A stretch of 13,272 nucleotides of DNA from an uncultured Desulfomonile sp. (GTDB lineage Bacteria > Desulfobacterota > Desulfomonilia > Desulfomonilales > Desulfomonilaceae), in the NCBI GenBank assembly GCA_903920415.1, contig CAIXMD010000118.1, positions 1 to 13,272 of the forward strand, given 5' to 3'. Shown in pieces: positions 6,305 through 13,272 of the stretch. A program made the position numbers and the translations under genes. Within the stretch, counting starts at the first letter, position 1; every line of letters starts with the position of its first letter. A model generated the notes under the pieces. The model ran no database searches. It was given only the letters and a program-made list of their open reading frames with translations, and was not told the DNA's origin.

Positions 6305-7996
6305 TTGATTTGGAATTCATTCCGTTCGCTGATCGTAGCCATTAGAAGGCACTTGGGCCTTTTGTCCGTCATCGTTACTTTAGCTCTTTTTGCGGCTCAG
6401 GCGTCCGCAAAAACATATCATGTGGACGTGTCACGTGGAAACGACGGTTATCCCGGGACTGAGTCAGAGCCTTTCAGAACAATTAAGCGGGCATCTACAA
6501 TGCTTGAGCCAGGCGACAAAGCCATAATCCATGAGGGTATTTACCACGAACAGATCCTGGGCGGTAGGTCGGGGTTAGAGGGCGCTCCAATAATATACGA
6601 AGGGGTTGATCAGGAAAAGGTCATCCTCCGAGGTAGTGTGAAGGTAAATGATTGGCGCAAGGTCGGAATGACCTGGGTGACGGGGCGTGTCAAGCCGATC
6701 ACACAGATCAACGCGTTCGTCATGGTAGATGAAAAACGCAGGTTAAAGAGAGTTTCCTCCCCCGTTGCAATGCCCGATGGGAGCTTTTATCTAAGCCCGG
6801 AAGGGTTTTACAGCATAAGATTGTGGGGCAACGCGAATCCCAATACTGATCACGTGGTGGAAGCTTACGAATATGACCTTGCTTTTAACAACGGCAATCG
6901 GTGGGGTGGAACTGCCAAAAGTTGGATTGTATTGAGAAACATGACGTTGGAGAAATATGGAACGTACGGAATCTCTTCAGCTCCAAGTCCACCATCGGTC
7001 AGTTCACATTGGGAACTCGATCACCTCACTTTTCAGTACAATTTTGACGGTGTCTTTTGTTGCCTCGACGACTGGTATGTTCACGACTGCAAATTCATAA
7101 GAAACGTGGCGCACGCGTGTCAGATCGACGGTGCTCGAGTGAAATTCGTGAACAATATATGCAAAGAAAATGAATGGTTTGGTCCATCGACTTACGGTGG
7201 TGCAGGTGTATTGATCGGACCTAACGAATCCGCTTATTCGTGCGTGGTACAAAACAATACATTCGAGAACAACGGTGCTCCGGACGGTTACGGATGTGCC
7301 GTGTATCTCGAAGGCAAAACTCACAACAATCTCATCGAGAATAATCTTATCATCGGCGAAGCCCATGCGGGTATAGGTTTCTATGGAGGGTCCTACAACA
7401 CGGTGATTAATAACGTCCTGGTGGACATCTCCCCGAAGAATTCTTGGAACCTGACTGCGGCATTTGTGGTTCACCACAGCCTCCAAGATGAACCGACACA
7501 ATCAGTGGGGAATATCGTCGCACATAACACCATTTGGGGCTGTCCATTTCCGATAGCTGTTTCGGAGCCTACCAAGACGGTTGAAGTAGGAGAAATGAAC
7601 CTGTTTGTGAACAATTTTTTTGCCCGTTGCCGCTCAACATCGGCCTCCCCTAATTTGAAAGGTACGGTATTGGAGAGGAACGGATGGTACATGTGCCCAG
7701 AGGGTGAAGGCTCAAAAGATGCTTTAGTCGGTAATTGGGTGAAGAACCTGGCAAACAGACAGAAGGCAGACGGATTAATACGTTTAGACAGTTCTCCTCG
7801 AATTGTAACAGACCCACGACTTCGTAATCCTTCAGCCGGTGATTTTCACCTCAAGCCTGATTCACCACTCGTAGATGCCGGTGTCCTGCTCGATAAGGTG
7901 AAAATTGACAAAGACGGAAATTCCCGCCCCAGAGGTCTTTTTCCTGATATCGGGGCATACGAATACTCCGACGCTTTGGACAAGGCACGGCATTGA
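6305..7996 (+). CDS. Secreted right-handed parallel beta-helix protein (DUF1565-like)
   Basis: A 563-residue protein starting at TTG. Residues 1-35 are a Sec signal peptide: a basic n-region with R7, R14 and R15, a hydrophobic stretch about 18-31, and an ASA cleavage site before K36. Residues about 38-95 ('YHVDVSRGNDGYPGTESEPF' onward, with 'LEPGDKAIIHEGIYHE') match the N-terminal DUF1565/pectate-lyase-like cap that begins many beta-helix proteins. From about 200 to 430 there are repeated Asn-rich rungs such as 'NNTFENNG', 'NLIENNLI', 'NTVINNVLV', 'AHNTIW' and 'LFVNNFF', typical of PbH1 repeats. The C-terminus 'SPLVDAGV...PDIGAYEY' is the usual end of this fold. It is exported to the periplasm or outside, with no anchor seen. 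The likely ligand is a polysaccharide, but no lyase catalytic set could be assigned. It stands alone between divergent and downstream operons. Confidence 0.82.
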   Translation: MIWNSFRSLIVAIRRHLGLLSVIVTLALFAAQASAKTYHVDVSRGNDGYPGTESEPFRTIKRASTMLEPGDKAIIHEGIYHEQILGGRSGLEGAPIIYEGVDQEKVILRGSVKVNDWRKVGMTWVTGRVKPITQINAFVMVDEKRRLKRVSSPVAMPDGSFYLSPEGFYSIRLWGNANPNTDHVVEAYEYDLAFNNGNRWGGTAKSWIVLRNMTLEKYGTYGISSAPSPPSVSSHWELDHLTFQYNFDGVFCCLDDWYVHDCKFIRNVAHACQIDGARVKFVNNICKENEWFGPSTYGGAGVLIGPNESAYSCVVQNNTFENNGAPDGYGCAVYLEGKTHNNLIENNLIIGEAHAGIGFYGGSYNTVINNVLVDISPKNSWNLTAAFVVHHSLQDEPTQSVGNIVAHNTIWGCPFPIAVSEPTKTVEVGEMNLFVNNFFARCRSTSASPNLKGTVLERNGWYMCPEGEGSKDALVGNWVKNLANRQKADGLIRLDSSPRIVTDPRLRNPSAGDFHLKPDSPLVDAGVLLDKVKIDKDGNSRPRGLFPDIGAYEYSDALDKARH

Positions 7997-8053
7997 CGTC
8001 ACCTCAGAAATAGTTACGGCAACTGGTGTTGAATACGAAATGGTATTGCCTGG

Positions 8054-8061
8054 CCCCACTT
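8054..8061 (+). promoter_or_regulatory. Possible heat-shock (sigma32-like) -10 element before grpE
   Basis: CCCCACTT matches 7 of 8 positions of the sigma32 -10 consensus CCCCATNT and would start transcription about 20 nt before grpE. A GTTGAAT resembling the -35 (8028-8034) is 19 nt upstream, which is longer than usual. This is a weak assignment resting on gene function. Confidence 0.22.
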
Positions 8062-8065
8062 GACA

Positions 8066-8082
8066 AGGTGCCGTGAGGTGCC
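8066..8082 (+). repeat. Tandem AGGTGCC direct repeat overlapping the grpE ribosome-binding region
   Basis: AGGTGCC occurs at 8066-8072 and again at 8076-8082, exactly 10 bp apart (one helical turn). The second copy contains the apparent Shine-Dalgarno of grpE, five nucleotides before its ATG. The repeat could be a regulator site or an alternative ribosome-binding site; chance is also possible. Confidence 0.35.
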
Positions 8083-8085
8083 CAA

Positions 8086-8784
8086 ATGTATGAATTAACA
8101 GTCCGGAGAAGTGAAATATCAGCCTCTCCAATGAAAAACATCATGGGCACCACTTCTCAGGAGGTGAAGGTGACTGAACAAACTTGGGAAAAGGTTAATA
8201 TTCAGATAGCTAATGAGCCGGGTCAAAATGGAAAGGACGAAGTATATGCAATCCAGGAGCATCAATCGTCCGCACCAATGGCGATCCCGGATGAACAACC
8301 GTCAGACGCTAAGGTGATGAGTGGAGAATCCCCTCTTGACCCTCTCAAAGAAGCACAAGAACTTGCTGCTCAAAACCGAGACCGCTGGTTGCGCGCAGTC
8401 GCAGAACTTGAGAATTACAAGAAAAGAACTCTACAGGAAAAAAGCAAGTTATTGAAATACCGCAATGAAGAACTTCTCCGAGACTTGCTTCCTGTCGTGG
8501 ACAATCTCCATCGGGCACTTAGTCACTCTAAAGAAACAGGTAGATCTGACGGTCTCCTTGACGGACTGAGAATGATTGAGGACATGTTTAGGGATATATT
8601 AGTAAAATGTGGCGTCAAGGAGATAGAGGCACTCGGAAGGCCTTTTGATCCTCAATTCCACGAGGCCCTTGCCAGGGTTTCCTCGCCCGGCAGCGAGCCC
8701 AATCTAGTGATCGAGGAAATGGAAAAGGGTTACATGTATCACGATCGTCTCTTGAGGCCGGCCAAGGTTGTTGTTTCTGCATAG
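8086..8784 (+). CDS. grpE: Nucleotide exchange factor GrpE
   Basis: A 232-residue GrpE that releases ADP from DnaK in the cytoplasm and often acts as a thermosensor. An acidic, low-complexity N-terminal region (1-85) leads into the long dimerisation helix with 'RWLRAVAELENYKKRTLQ' (100-117) and 'LLRDLLPVVDNLHRAL' (130-145). The beta-domain signature 'FDPQFHEAL' is at 187-195 and 'GYMYHDRLLRPAKVVVS' is close to the C-terminus; this is the face that contacts the DnaK nucleotide-binding domain. The start at 8086 is chosen because GAGGTG lies five nucleotides upstream. Internal ATGs at 8131 and 8143 lack good ribosome sites but would remove only disordered residues. It precedes dnaK by 71 bp. Unlike many bacterial heat-shock operons there is no hrcA before it and no CIRCE element was found. 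Confidence 0.95.
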   Translation: MYELTVRRSEISASPMKNIMGTTSQEVKVTEQTWEKVNIQIANEPGQNGKDEVYAIQEHQSSAPMAIPDEQPSDAKVMSGESPLDPLKEAQELAAQNRDRWLRAVAELENYKKRTLQEKSKLLKYRNEELLRDLLPVVDNLHRALSHSKETGRSDGLLDGLRMIEDMFRDILVKCGVKEIEALGRPFDPQFHEALARVSSPGSEPNLVIEEMEKGYMYHDRLLRPAKVVVSA

Positions 8785-8829
8785 CCTTCTATCGGAGAGA
8801 CGGACTACAAATAAGGAAATATATTATAA

Positions 8830-8843
8830 CGCTTAGCTAAGCG
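8830..8843 (+). promoter_or_regulatory. 14-bp perfect palindrome immediately before the dnaK ribosome-binding site
   Basis: CGCTTAGCTAAGCG is its own reverse complement and ends one base before AGGAGG (8845-8850). Just upstream is an A+T-rich run with TATATT/TATTAT/TATAAC, which could be a -10, though no convincing -35 was found. As DNA it could be a repressor operator; as RNA it can fold as a 5-bp stem with an AGCT loop next to the Shine-Dalgarno. It is not a CIRCE element: the TTAGC/GCTAA ends resemble one, but the 9-nt spacer and remaining arms are missing. Confidence 0.5.
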
Positions 8844-8855
8844 CAGGAGGAAAAG

Positions 8856-10805
8856 ATGGCAGGCAAAGTTATCGGAATCGATTTAGGAACTACCAACTCT
8901 TGTGTTGCGGTCATGGAAGGCGGCGACCCCGTAGTGATCCCTAATTCTGAGGGGGGTCGAACGACACCATCCATGGTGGCATTTACAGATTCAGGTGAGC
9001 GACTCGTGGGTCAGGTTGCCAAGAGACAGGCTATTACAAATCCTGAGAACACCCTGTTCGCAATCAAGAGATTGATCGGCAGGAAATACAACTCTCCAGA
9101 AGTCCAGAGCGACGTTAAAGTCATAGCTTACAAGATCGTGTCCGGCAAGAACGGAGACGCCGCTGTTAGTGTAAGAGGGCAAGAATATAGTCCAGCGGAA
9201 ATATCGGCGATGATCCTTCAGAAAATGAAACAGACCGCGGTAGATTATCTGGGGGAAGAGGTGACTGACGCAGTGGTCACCGTCCCTGCGTATTTCAATG
9301 ACTCTCAAAGACAGGCCACTAAGGATGCAGGAAGAATTTCCGGCTTGAATGTGTTGCGGATCATTAACGAACCTACAGCCGCTTCCTTGGCTTATGGTCT
9401 GGATAAAAAGAAAGAGGAGAAGGTAGCCGTATTCGATCTTGGCGGGGGGACCTTCGATATTTCCATACTGGAAATCGGCGATGGAGTGTTTGAAGTCAAG
9501 TCCACCCACGGGGATACCCATCTGGGAGGTGAGGATTTCGATCAGCGGCTGATGGGATATTTGGCAGATGAGTTCAAGAAAGATCAGGGCATAGACCTTC
9601 GCAAAGACAAGATGGCTCTGCAGCGATTGAAGGAAGCAGCCGAAAAGGCCAAAATTGAACTCAGTTCCTCAATGGAAACGGATATTAACCTTCCGTTCAT
9701 TACTGCCGATGCCTCAGGCCCAAAGCATATGACGATGAAACTCACCCGCTCCAAACTGGAGACATTGGTAGATGACCTGATCGAAAAGACAGTCGGTCCG
9801 TGCCGCACAGCAATGAAAGACGCCGGAATGTCAGCTGCGCAAATAGATGAAGTCATTCTAGTCGGTGGTATGACCCGTATGCCCGCTGTTCAGGCCAAGG
9901 TGAAGGAAATCTTCGGCAAGGAACCTCACAAAGGTGTCAATCCCGACGAAGTGGTCGCAATTGGCGCCGCCATCCAGGGGGCAGTCCTCAAGGGTGACGT
10001 AAAGGACGTTCTTCTCCTGGATGTTACCCCTCTGTCATTGGGTATCGAAACCCTCGGTAGCGTTTTTACCAAACTCATAGAAAAGAATACGACTATCCCG
10101 ACCAGAAAAAGCCAGACATTTTCGACAGCTACCGACAACCAACCTTCCGTGTCCATTCACGTCCTTCAGGGCGAGCGTTCAATGGCGCAGGATAACAAGA
10201 CTCTTGGTCGGTTCGAACTCGTAGGTATTCCGCCTGCACCGAGAGGAGTCCCTCAGGTCGAGGTAACCTTCGATATCGATGCAAACGGCATCGTACATGT
10301 TTCGGCCAAAGATTTGGGCACCGGCAAGGAACAGTCCATTAAAATCACTGCTTCAAGCGGGCTGACAGAAGCAGAGATTCAGAAAATGGTCCAAGATGCT
10401 GAAGCTCATGCGGAGGATGATAAGAAAAAGCGCGAACTAATCGACGCACGAAACCAGGCTGATTCCATGGTTTACATGACTGAAAAATCCCTCAAGGAGC
10501 ACGGCGACAAAGTGGATGCCTCGATCAGGAGTTCTATCGAAACAGCTCTAACAAGAACTAAAACGGCAATGGAGGGATCGGACGCGCAGGAGATCAAGAA
10601 CGCTCTCGAAGAACTTCAGCAAGCTTCCCATAAACTTGCTGAGTCAATGTACCAGCAGGCTTCATCGGCAGGAGGGCCTGATGGAGGAACCGCTGATGCG
10701 GGTCATGGTGGTGCAGGGCATGGAGGAACTCACCATTCTGCTCGCCCCGAAGACGACGTGGTAGACGCGGACTTTGAAGAAGTTAAAGACTCGAGTAAGA
10801 AATAG
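8856..10805 (+). CDS. dnaK: Molecular chaperone DnaK (Hsp70)
   Basis: A 649-residue full-length DnaK. The N-terminal ATPase domain has the phosphate-1 motif 'GIDLGTTNSCVAV' (6-18), 'VPAYFNDSQRQATKDAG', phosphate-2 'VFDLGGGTFDISILE' and the adenosine motif 'ILVGGMTRMPAVQ'. The interdomain linker 'DVLLLDVTPLSLGIETLG' is intact and leads into the substrate-binding beta domain and helical lid. The C-terminus ends 'DDVVDADFEEVKDSSKK', the usual acidic DnaK tail. It is preceded by a Gly/His-rich stretch (about 617-630, 'GHGGAGHGGTHH'), longer in histidine than the tail of well-studied homologues. AGGAGG stands five nucleotides before the ATG. It works with GrpE, encoded just upstream; dnaJ is not beside it. 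A strong stem-loop follows the gene. Confidence 0.98.
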   Translation: MAGKVIGIDLGTTNSCVAVMEGGDPVVIPNSEGGRTTPSMVAFTDSGERLVGQVAKRQAITNPENTLFAIKRLIGRKYNSPEVQSDVKVIAYKIVSGKNGDAAVSVRGQEYSPAEISAMILQKMKQTAVDYLGEEVTDAVVTVPAYFNDSQRQATKDAGRISGLNVLRIINEPTAASLAYGLDKKKEEKVAVFDLGGGTFDISILEIGDGVFEVKSTHGDTHLGGEDFDQRLMGYLADEFKKDQGIDLRKDKMALQRLKEAAEKAKIELSSSMETDINLPFITADASGPKHMTMKLTRSKLETLVDDLIEKTVGPCRTAMKDAGMSAAQIDEVILVGGMTRMPAVQAKVKEIFGKEPHKGVNPDEVVAIGAAIQGAVLKGDVKDVLLLDVTPLSLGIETLGSVFTKLIEKNTTIPTRKSQTFSTATDNQPSVSIHVLQGERSMAQDNKTLGRFELVGIPPAPRGVPQVEVTFDIDANGIVHVSAKDLGTGKEQSIKITASSGLTEAEIQKMVQDAEAHAEDDKKKRELIDARNQADSMVYMTEKSLKEHGDKVDASIRSSIETALTRTKTAMEGSDAQEIKNALEELQQASHKLAESMYQQASSAGGPDGGTADAGHGGAGHGGTHHSARPEDDVVDADFEEVKDSSKK

Positions 10806-10859
10806 GAGGAATCGAAACCCGTCGAGGATTAGTACACTTCAAGATTGAGAGATTATCGA

Positions 10860-10903
10860 GGGGGACACTTTTCGCGAAAAGAGTTGTCCCCCAAGCCATT
10901 TTT
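10860..10903 (+). terminator. Probable transcription terminator after dnaK
   Basis: GGGGGACA (10860-10867) pairs with TGTCCCCC (10885-10892), and the enclosed CTTTTCGCGAAAAG (10868-10881) is itself a perfect palindrome, so the structure is a long stem with a 3-nt bulge. A five-T run follows at 10899-10903, six nucleotides after the stem. This is looser than a textbook intrinsic terminator, but the stem is strong. It separates the chaperone pair from the next genes. Confidence 0.65.
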
Positions 10904-10966
10904 GCTAGTGGAAACGGTCTATTCTTTGTCTTTACTGATTCAGTCGAGAATTGAGTGCTCCACATC

Positions 10967-11395
10967 ATGAAGTTTGGAATAGCGGCCTTGTCAATCCTAG
11001 TTATGTCGTTTCCTACCTTGGGAACAACCGCAAGCGTGAAAGCGGATAACGGAAGCCTAATGACTGAAGCGACAATTATTCTCCAAGGGATTATCGAAGG
11101 CATCGCCCAAGGTGATTATGCGAAATATACCCGTAATTTCTCGGAACTCATGAAGGCCTCTCAGAATAGGGAAGATTTCCTAACCTTACAGAAGAGGCTA
11201 CAGAAAACTTTGGGAAGGTTACAATCCATGGAGTACTTTGGGTTGTACGTGCAGCGAGGCAACACGATAACCCTGTTTAAAGCCCGGTTCAGCAGGGAAA
11301 AGGACGACGTGTTGATCAAACTTGTGTTGGAAGGAGTGGAACAGGAACTGCGGGTAACGGGGCTTTGGTTCGATTCACCGTCACTGGACAAATAG
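10967..11395 (+). CDS. Small exported protein, DUF3887-like
   Basis: A 142-residue protein when started at the ATG at 10967. A GTG four codons earlier (10955) is an alternative, and neither has a strong Shine-Dalgarno. Residues 1 to about 26 look like a Sec signal peptide ('MKFGIAALSILVMSFPTLG' then 'TTASVKA'), giving a mature protein of about 115 residues. The remainder has a helical 'IIEGIAQGDYAKYTRNFSEL' segment followed by 'MKAS...REDFLTLQKRLQ' and alternating beta strands ('GLYVQRGNTITLFKARFS', 'VLIKLVLEGV'). This order resembles DUF3887 / NTF2-like extracytoplasmic domains, judged from pattern only. It follows the dnaK terminator and may share a transcript with the DUF1015 gene 63 bp downstream. 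Function unknown. Confidence 0.68.
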   Translation: MKFGIAALSILVMSFPTLGTTASVKADNGSLMTEATIILQGIIEGIAQGDYAKYTRNFSELMKASQNREDFLTLQKRLQKTLGRLQSMEYFGLYVQRGNTITLFKARFSREKDDVLIKLVLEGVEQELRVTGLWFDSPSLDK

Positions 11396-11458
11396 ATCAC
11401 ATCCCCTTAAAATACCTCCTTCAGTAATCGTCTCAATTCGTACCCGGAGGTCGCCTGG

Positions 11459-12784
11459 ATGGCTGAAATAAGACCCTTTAGAATGGTTCATTACGCTCGG
11501 GAATTCGAGGGAGAACTTGATCGCTTAATTACTCCGCCGTATGACGTTATCTCTCCGGAGGAACAGGAATCTTTCTATCAGACCCACCCCCTCAACGTCA
11601 TACGATTAGTCCTGGGGAAACAGTATCATGACGACTCTAACGGAAACAACCGGTATACGCGGGCTGCGTCTTTATTGGGGCAATGGCTTGAACGAGGTGT
11701 TCTGGTCCGAGAAGAGACACCGGGATTTATGATCTACCAGATGGAATTCGATATGGCCGAGGGAGGCCGCGGTATTATAGATGGTATTGTAGCGCTCGTT
11801 AAGGTGGACGATTATGGTCAGGGCAAAGTACTCCCACACGAGAAGACTTACAAAGGCCCCAAGGAGGATCAGCTTAAATTGATCTCGGCATGCCGCGCTA
11901 ATCTTACCCCGATCCACGCTCTTTTCGATGATGACGAGAATCAAGTTACGGATTTGTATAGCAGCTTATTACATAGACGCCCGATCCATGAAACCCTTGA
12001 TTCAGATGGTACAGTCCACAGGGTCTGGATTCTTGAAGACAAGAAAACCGTTTCAAGGGTTGCCGGTCTGATCAAGGACAAGAGTATTTTTATTGCTGAC
12101 GGCCACCACAGGTATGAGACTTCGCGTGCGTACAAAGACGAGATCACGGCGGCTGGACTATCATTTCCGGATCAAGGCCATGAATACGTCATGATGTATC
12201 TTACTGCCATGAACCACCCGGGACTGACAATTCTCCCCGCCCACCGCATGGTAAAGGGACGTAAGGACTTCGACCTCAATAGAACGCTGAGGGCCCTCGA
12301 ACCCTATTTCCATATTGAACAGTTATGTTTCTCTAATGGTGACCCGGGTGAATCACCCCAAATAATGATGGATCGGCTGCGTTCATACTCGGAGGTAGGC
12401 GGAAAATTTGGAATGGTAGCTCAGGGGGACAACTGTCTACGGTTGCTGAGGCTCAAAGATTTTCAGGCTGTGGACACCCTCATGGATCCTGATATACCTT
12501 CGACTTTACGTGAGCTTGACGTCACGATCCTTCGAGAGGTGATTTTGGGTCACGGACTAGGGATCCAAAAAAATGATTCCGAAGGAAGCATAGAATACAC
12601 TCCCCTTGTTTCCGAGGCAATGAATAAGGCATTGAAGGGCGAAGTGCAAGTGAGTTTCATTCTTAATCCAACCCGCGTGGACCAGATGCGTGCTGCTGCA
12701 GAGCTGGGACATAAGTTGCCTCACAAATCTACCTATTTCTATCCGAAACTTTCTTCGGGGCTTGTGTTGAATGTGTTTGGATAA
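11459..12784 (+). CDS. DUF1015 family protein
   Basis: A 441-residue cytoplasmic protein of the widespread, uncharacterised DUF1015 family. Typical landmarks are present in order: 'IRPFRMVHY' (4-12), 'ITPPYDVISPEEQ' (24-36), 'HPLNVIRL' (43-50), 'LPHEKTYKGPKEDQ' (125-138), 'IADGHHRYETS' (212-222) and 'TILPAHRMV' (257-265). The His-rich ADGHHRYET segment is the strongest family marker and may be a metal or active site (inference). Length is usual for the family. GGAGGTC lies at good spacing before the ATG. Its TAA stop is followed immediately, in the same frame, by the GTG of a methyltransferase gene. Members often sit near serine/phosphoglycerate metabolism genes, but nothing here confirms such a link. 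Confidence 0.9.
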   Translation: MAEIRPFRMVHYAREFEGELDRLITPPYDVISPEEQESFYQTHPLNVIRLVLGKQYHDDSNGNNRYTRAASLLGQWLERGVLVREETPGFMIYQMEFDMAEGGRGIIDGIVALVKVDDYGQGKVLPHEKTYKGPKEDQLKLISACRANLTPIHALFDDDENQVTDLYSSLLHRRPIHETLDSDGTVHRVWILEDKKTVSRVAGLIKDKSIFIADGHHRYETSRAYKDEITAAGLSFPDQGHEYVMMYLTAMNHPGLTILPAHRMVKGRKDFDLNRTLRALEPYFHIEQLCFSNGDPGESPQIMMDRLRSYSEVGGKFGMVAQGDNCLRLLRLKDFQAVDTLMDPDIPSTLRELDVTILREVILGHGLGIQKNDSEGSIEYTPLVSEAMNKALKGEVQVSFILNPTRVDQMRAAAELGHKLPHKSTYFYPKLSSGLVLNVFG

Positions 12785-13272
12785 GTGGAAACAAACCAGA
12801 CAGGCGAGTCAATCAACGGCCTTTTCCGGAACAAAGTCCGGGTAATTCAGGCGTTACGAGGATATCGAGTCAGCGAGGACGCGATCATCCTTACGTGGTT
12901 CACTCGCCCGAAACCTTGTGAATGCATTTTGGATGCAGGCACCGGCTGCGGGGTGATAGCCTTTGGCCTTGCAGTCAGGGAACCTTCCGTAAGCGTTATA
13001 GGGCTTGAGATCCAAAAAGACCTTGCTGGCCGAGCCTGCAGAGGGGTCAAGCTGAATAAACTTGAGTCCCGCGTGGTCATTATACGGGGAGACCTTAGAA
13101 ATGCTGATCGCTTTTTTCGTCACGGCTCCTTTGATGCGGTAGTTTCCAATCCTCCGTATAATGAGCCCGGCCGCGGACGCATCAATCTTCATCATGAGAA
13201 AGCCCTTTCAAGGCATCAGCTCATGATGCCTCTAGGCGACCTGTTTCTCATAGCGGAAAGGATTCTCAGACC
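12785..13272 (+). CDS. TrmN6-like tRNA/N6-adenine methyltransferase (5' part, cut by window edge)
   Basis: An open frame of 162 codons runs from GTG 12785 to the window end without a stop. The translation carries the class I SAM-dependent methyltransferase motif I 'DAGTGCGV' (50-57), an acidic ribose-binding residue after strand 2 (E75 in 'GLEI'), 'GDL' (102-104) and motif IV 'SNPPY' (121-125), the NPPY signature of N6-adenine methyltransferases. The preceding 'RGYRVSEDAIILTWF' (25-39) matches the TrmN6/YfiC-type N-terminus, which methylates A37 of tRNA1(Val). The specificity is inferred from this resemblance. The GTG directly abuts the DUF1015 TAA, with no clear Shine-Dalgarno, which suggests termination-reinitiation. 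The 3' end lies outside the window. Confidence 0.82.
   Translation, partial: METNQTGESINGLFRNKVRVIQALRGYRVSEDAIILTWFTRPKPCECILDAGTGCGVIAFGLAVREPSVSVIGLEIQKDLAGRACRGVKLNKLESRVVIIRGDLRNADRFFRHGSFDAVVSNPPYNEPGRGRINLHHEKALSRHQLMMPLGDLFLIAERILR

Noticed and set aside
7004..7501. Minus-strand open frame of 165 codons within the beta-helix gene
   Set aside because: It is antisense to the beta-helix repeats, which explain the conserved pattern; no domain is recognisable in the antisense translation.
7994..8001. TGACGTCA octamer at the beta-helix stop codon
   Set aside because: An 8-bp palindrome overlapping a stop codon is easily due to chance and has no bacterial regulator that I can justify here.
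7986..8075. CACGGCA / TGCCGTG inverted repeat flanking the gap after the beta-helix gene, as a terminator
   Set aside because: Arms are only 7 bp, 76 nt apart, with no T-run; no terminator for this gene could be supported.
8991..9521. Minus-strand open frame of 176 codons within dnaK
   Set aside because: Shadow of the strongly constrained dnaK coding sequence; no start context or domain.

Overview
The window most resembles the chromosome of a free-living anaerobic Gram-negative bacterium, probably of the Desulfobacterota (Deltaproteobacteria; syntroph or sulfate-reducer type). This is inferred from three things: separate nuoC and nuoD genes (fused in enterobacteria), complex I genes mixed with DRTGG, CBS, PHP and GHKL-ATPase genes of a kind I associate with strict anaerobes, and a secreted protein with an AxA signal peptidase site. 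Base composition looks balanced. No IS element, CRISPR array, tRNA or rRNA was seen. The species cannot be fixed from the sequence alone.

Left half (about 9-6038, all on the minus strand; transcription runs right to left). The order of transcription is: DRTGG-domain protein, CBS-CBS-HATPase protein, nuoA, nuoB, nuoC, nuoD, a second DRTGG-domain protein, a PHP-domain protein, and a small stand-alone HATPase. nuoA-nuoB and nuoB-nuoC overlap and nuoC-nuoD are 24 bp apart, so these four form a tight translational unit for the peripheral-arm and membrane-junction subunits of respiratory complex I. Where nuoE would be expected after nuoD, three accessory genes appear instead, and the window ends straight after the HATPase. 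Two similar sigma70-type promoters, both beginning TTGACAAG, are predicted: one before the first DRTGG gene and one before nuoA. The simplest reading is an electron-transfer enzyme locus wrapped in a two-part nucleotide-sensing or regulatory module.

Centre (6039-7996). A 266-bp divergent intergenic region separates the complex I side from a plus-strand gene for a secreted right-handed parallel beta-helix protein with a TTG start.

Right half (8086-13272, plus strand). grpE and dnaK form a chaperone pair without hrcA or dnaJ beside them, closed by a strong stem-loop at 10860-10892. Next come a small secreted protein resembling DUF3887, a DUF1015 protein, and the 5' part of a TrmN6-like N6-adenine methyltransferase. 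The methyltransferase GTG start directly abuts the DUF1015 stop codon in the same frame; the gene is cut by the window edge.

The most interesting item is the DRTGG / CBS-HATPase / nuoABCD / DRTGG / PHP / HATPase arrangement, which looks like an uncharacterised control or assembly system for an NADH- or ferredoxin-linked complex. The chaperone and methyltransferase genes look ordinary.
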